From Polynucleobacter meluiroseus (GTDB lineage Bacteria > Bacteroidota > Bacteroidia > Flavobacteriales_D > Crocinitomicaceae): DNA of 7,869 nucleotides. A program made the position numbers and the translations under genes. Positions 7,146 to 7,869 of this stretch are shown one piece after another. Every line of letters begins with the position of its first letter. Position 1 is the stretch's first letter. The notes under the pieces were generated by a model. That model worked only from the letters and a program-made list of their open reading frames with translations, did no database searches and was not told where the DNA came from. The stretch is taken from positions 1 through 7,869 of the forward strand of contig CALQBB020000026.1 of assembly GCA_943328715.2 (NCBI GenBank), in the 5' to 3' direction.

Positions 7146-7869
7146 TTGCTTTTCATCCGATTTATGTTCATCCTTTGCCGGAAAACCACCGTTTTCCCAT
7201 GGAGAAATACGATTTATTGCCCAAGCAATTAGTGTATGAAGGAACGGCGAATGAAGCGGATTTTTTTGAGCCTGGATTCCTATCGGATGAGCACATTCTA
7301 GCTGTTCACAGTGACGTCTATTGGAAAAAATTGAGCGAATTGAAACTGAATGATCGCGAACAACGAGTGTCTGGATTTGTCCATTCAAAAGCCCTTGTCG
7401 ATCGAGAAAGATGCATCATGGAAGGAACGCTTCGTGCAGCAGAAATCGCTTTGACAAAAAACATCGCCTTCAATATTGCTGGTGGAACGCATCACGCATT
7501 TGCAGATCGAGGAGAAGGATTTTGCTTGTTGAATGATCAAGTCATCGCGGCTCACTTTTTACTCAAAAATCATGGAATTGGCAAGATTCTCATCGTCGAT
7601 TTGGATGTCCACCAAGGAAATGGAACGGCTGCTTTGGTGCGCAACGATGAGCGTATTTTTTCCTTCAGCATGCACGGACGCAATAATTACCCACTGCAAA
7701 AAGAACAATCGGATGTTGACGTCGAACTAGAAGACGGCATTCAAGACAGAGAATATTTATCCCTTTTAGCCAAGAACCTTGATGGTATTTTGAATCGCTT
7801 CCAACCTGAATTCGTATTTTATCAATGTGGGGTGGATATTTTAGCAACGGATAAATTAGGGAAATTAGC
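7142..7869 (+). CDS. Histone-deacetylase-family zinc amidohydrolase (C-terminus beyond window)
   Basis: I translated 242 codons from ATG at 7142, which overlaps the preceding stop (ATGA), to the window edge without interruption. The arginase/deacetylase fold is clear: the tandem histidines of AGGTHHAFAD (His117, His118), EGFCLLND at 125-132, DLDVHQGNGT at 153-162 with Asp155 and His157 as zinc ligands, and CGVD at 229-232 with Asp232 as the third. All catalytic residues expected in this portion are present. The family's transition-state tyrosine would lie past the edge. Bacterial members remove acyl groups from acetyl-lysine, acetylpolyamines or other small amides; the sequence does not say which. 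The opening HPIYVHPLPENHRFPMEKY resembles the short bacterial and HDAC11-like branch more than AcuC, which is a judgement from memory. Pairing with the CxxCxxCC protein has no established functional meaning. Confidence 0.92.
   Translation, partial: MIAFHPIYVHPLPENHRFPMEKYDLLPKQLVYEGTANEADFFEPGFLSDEHILAVHSDVYWKKLSELKLNDREQRVSGFVHSKALVDRERCIMEGTLRAAEIALTKNIAFNIAGGTHHAFADRGEGFCLLNDQVIAAHFLLKNHGIGKILIVDLDVHQGNGTAALVRNDERIFSFSMHGRNNYPLQKEQSDVDVELEDGIQDREYLSLLAKNLDGILNRFQPEFVFYQCGVDILATDKLGKL

Noticed and set aside
6924..7388. 154-codon minus-strand open frame
   Set aside because: It lies antisense to the C-terminal part of the CxxCxxCC gene and the start of the deacetylase gene, both clear families. 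It shows no domain of its own.

Overview
The window looks like an ordinary, gene-dense chromosomal segment from a member of the Bacteroidota, probably Flavobacteriales. Three things point there. A bacillithiol-synthesis gene (bshC) sits beside a fused acyl-CoA mutase of the type common in that phylum. Starts lack Shine-Dalgarno sequences. The upstream regions carry Bacteroidota-type promoter matches (TAnnTTTG, in one case with a well-spaced TTG). The assignment rests on recognising protein families by eye, not on a search.

Layout: six genes in two divergent groups cover almost everything, and there is no gene-free stretch over 300 bases. The three gaps are 7 bp (1370-1376), 95 bp (4773-4867) and 38 bp (6613-6650). 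On the minus strand, transcribed right to left from about 6612, are: a dihydrolipoamide-dehydrogenase-like flavoprotein without its redox-active cysteines; an 84-residue protein of unknown function whose start overlaps the flavoprotein stop (TGATG); after 95 bp, IcmF, a fused coenzyme-B12-dependent isobutyryl-CoA mutase; and after 7 bp, bshC, which runs off the left edge. On the plus strand, from 6651, are a small CxxCxxCC metal-chelating-domain protein and, overlapping it by ATGA, a histone-deacetylase-family amidohydrolase that runs off the right edge.

How they may work together: icmF and bshC are almost certainly co-transcribed. The flavoprotein and the 84-residue gene look translationally coupled. 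Whether all four form one transcript is open, because the 95-bp gap before icmF holds a possible promoter -7 box and a 9-bp direct repeat. I see no RNA genes, insertion sequences, CRISPR, prophage or convincing hairpin terminators.

I found no clearly new multi-gene system. The items most worth a second look are the cysteine-less flavoprotein with its coupled small partner, and the substrate-specificity residues and inserted segment of IcmF.
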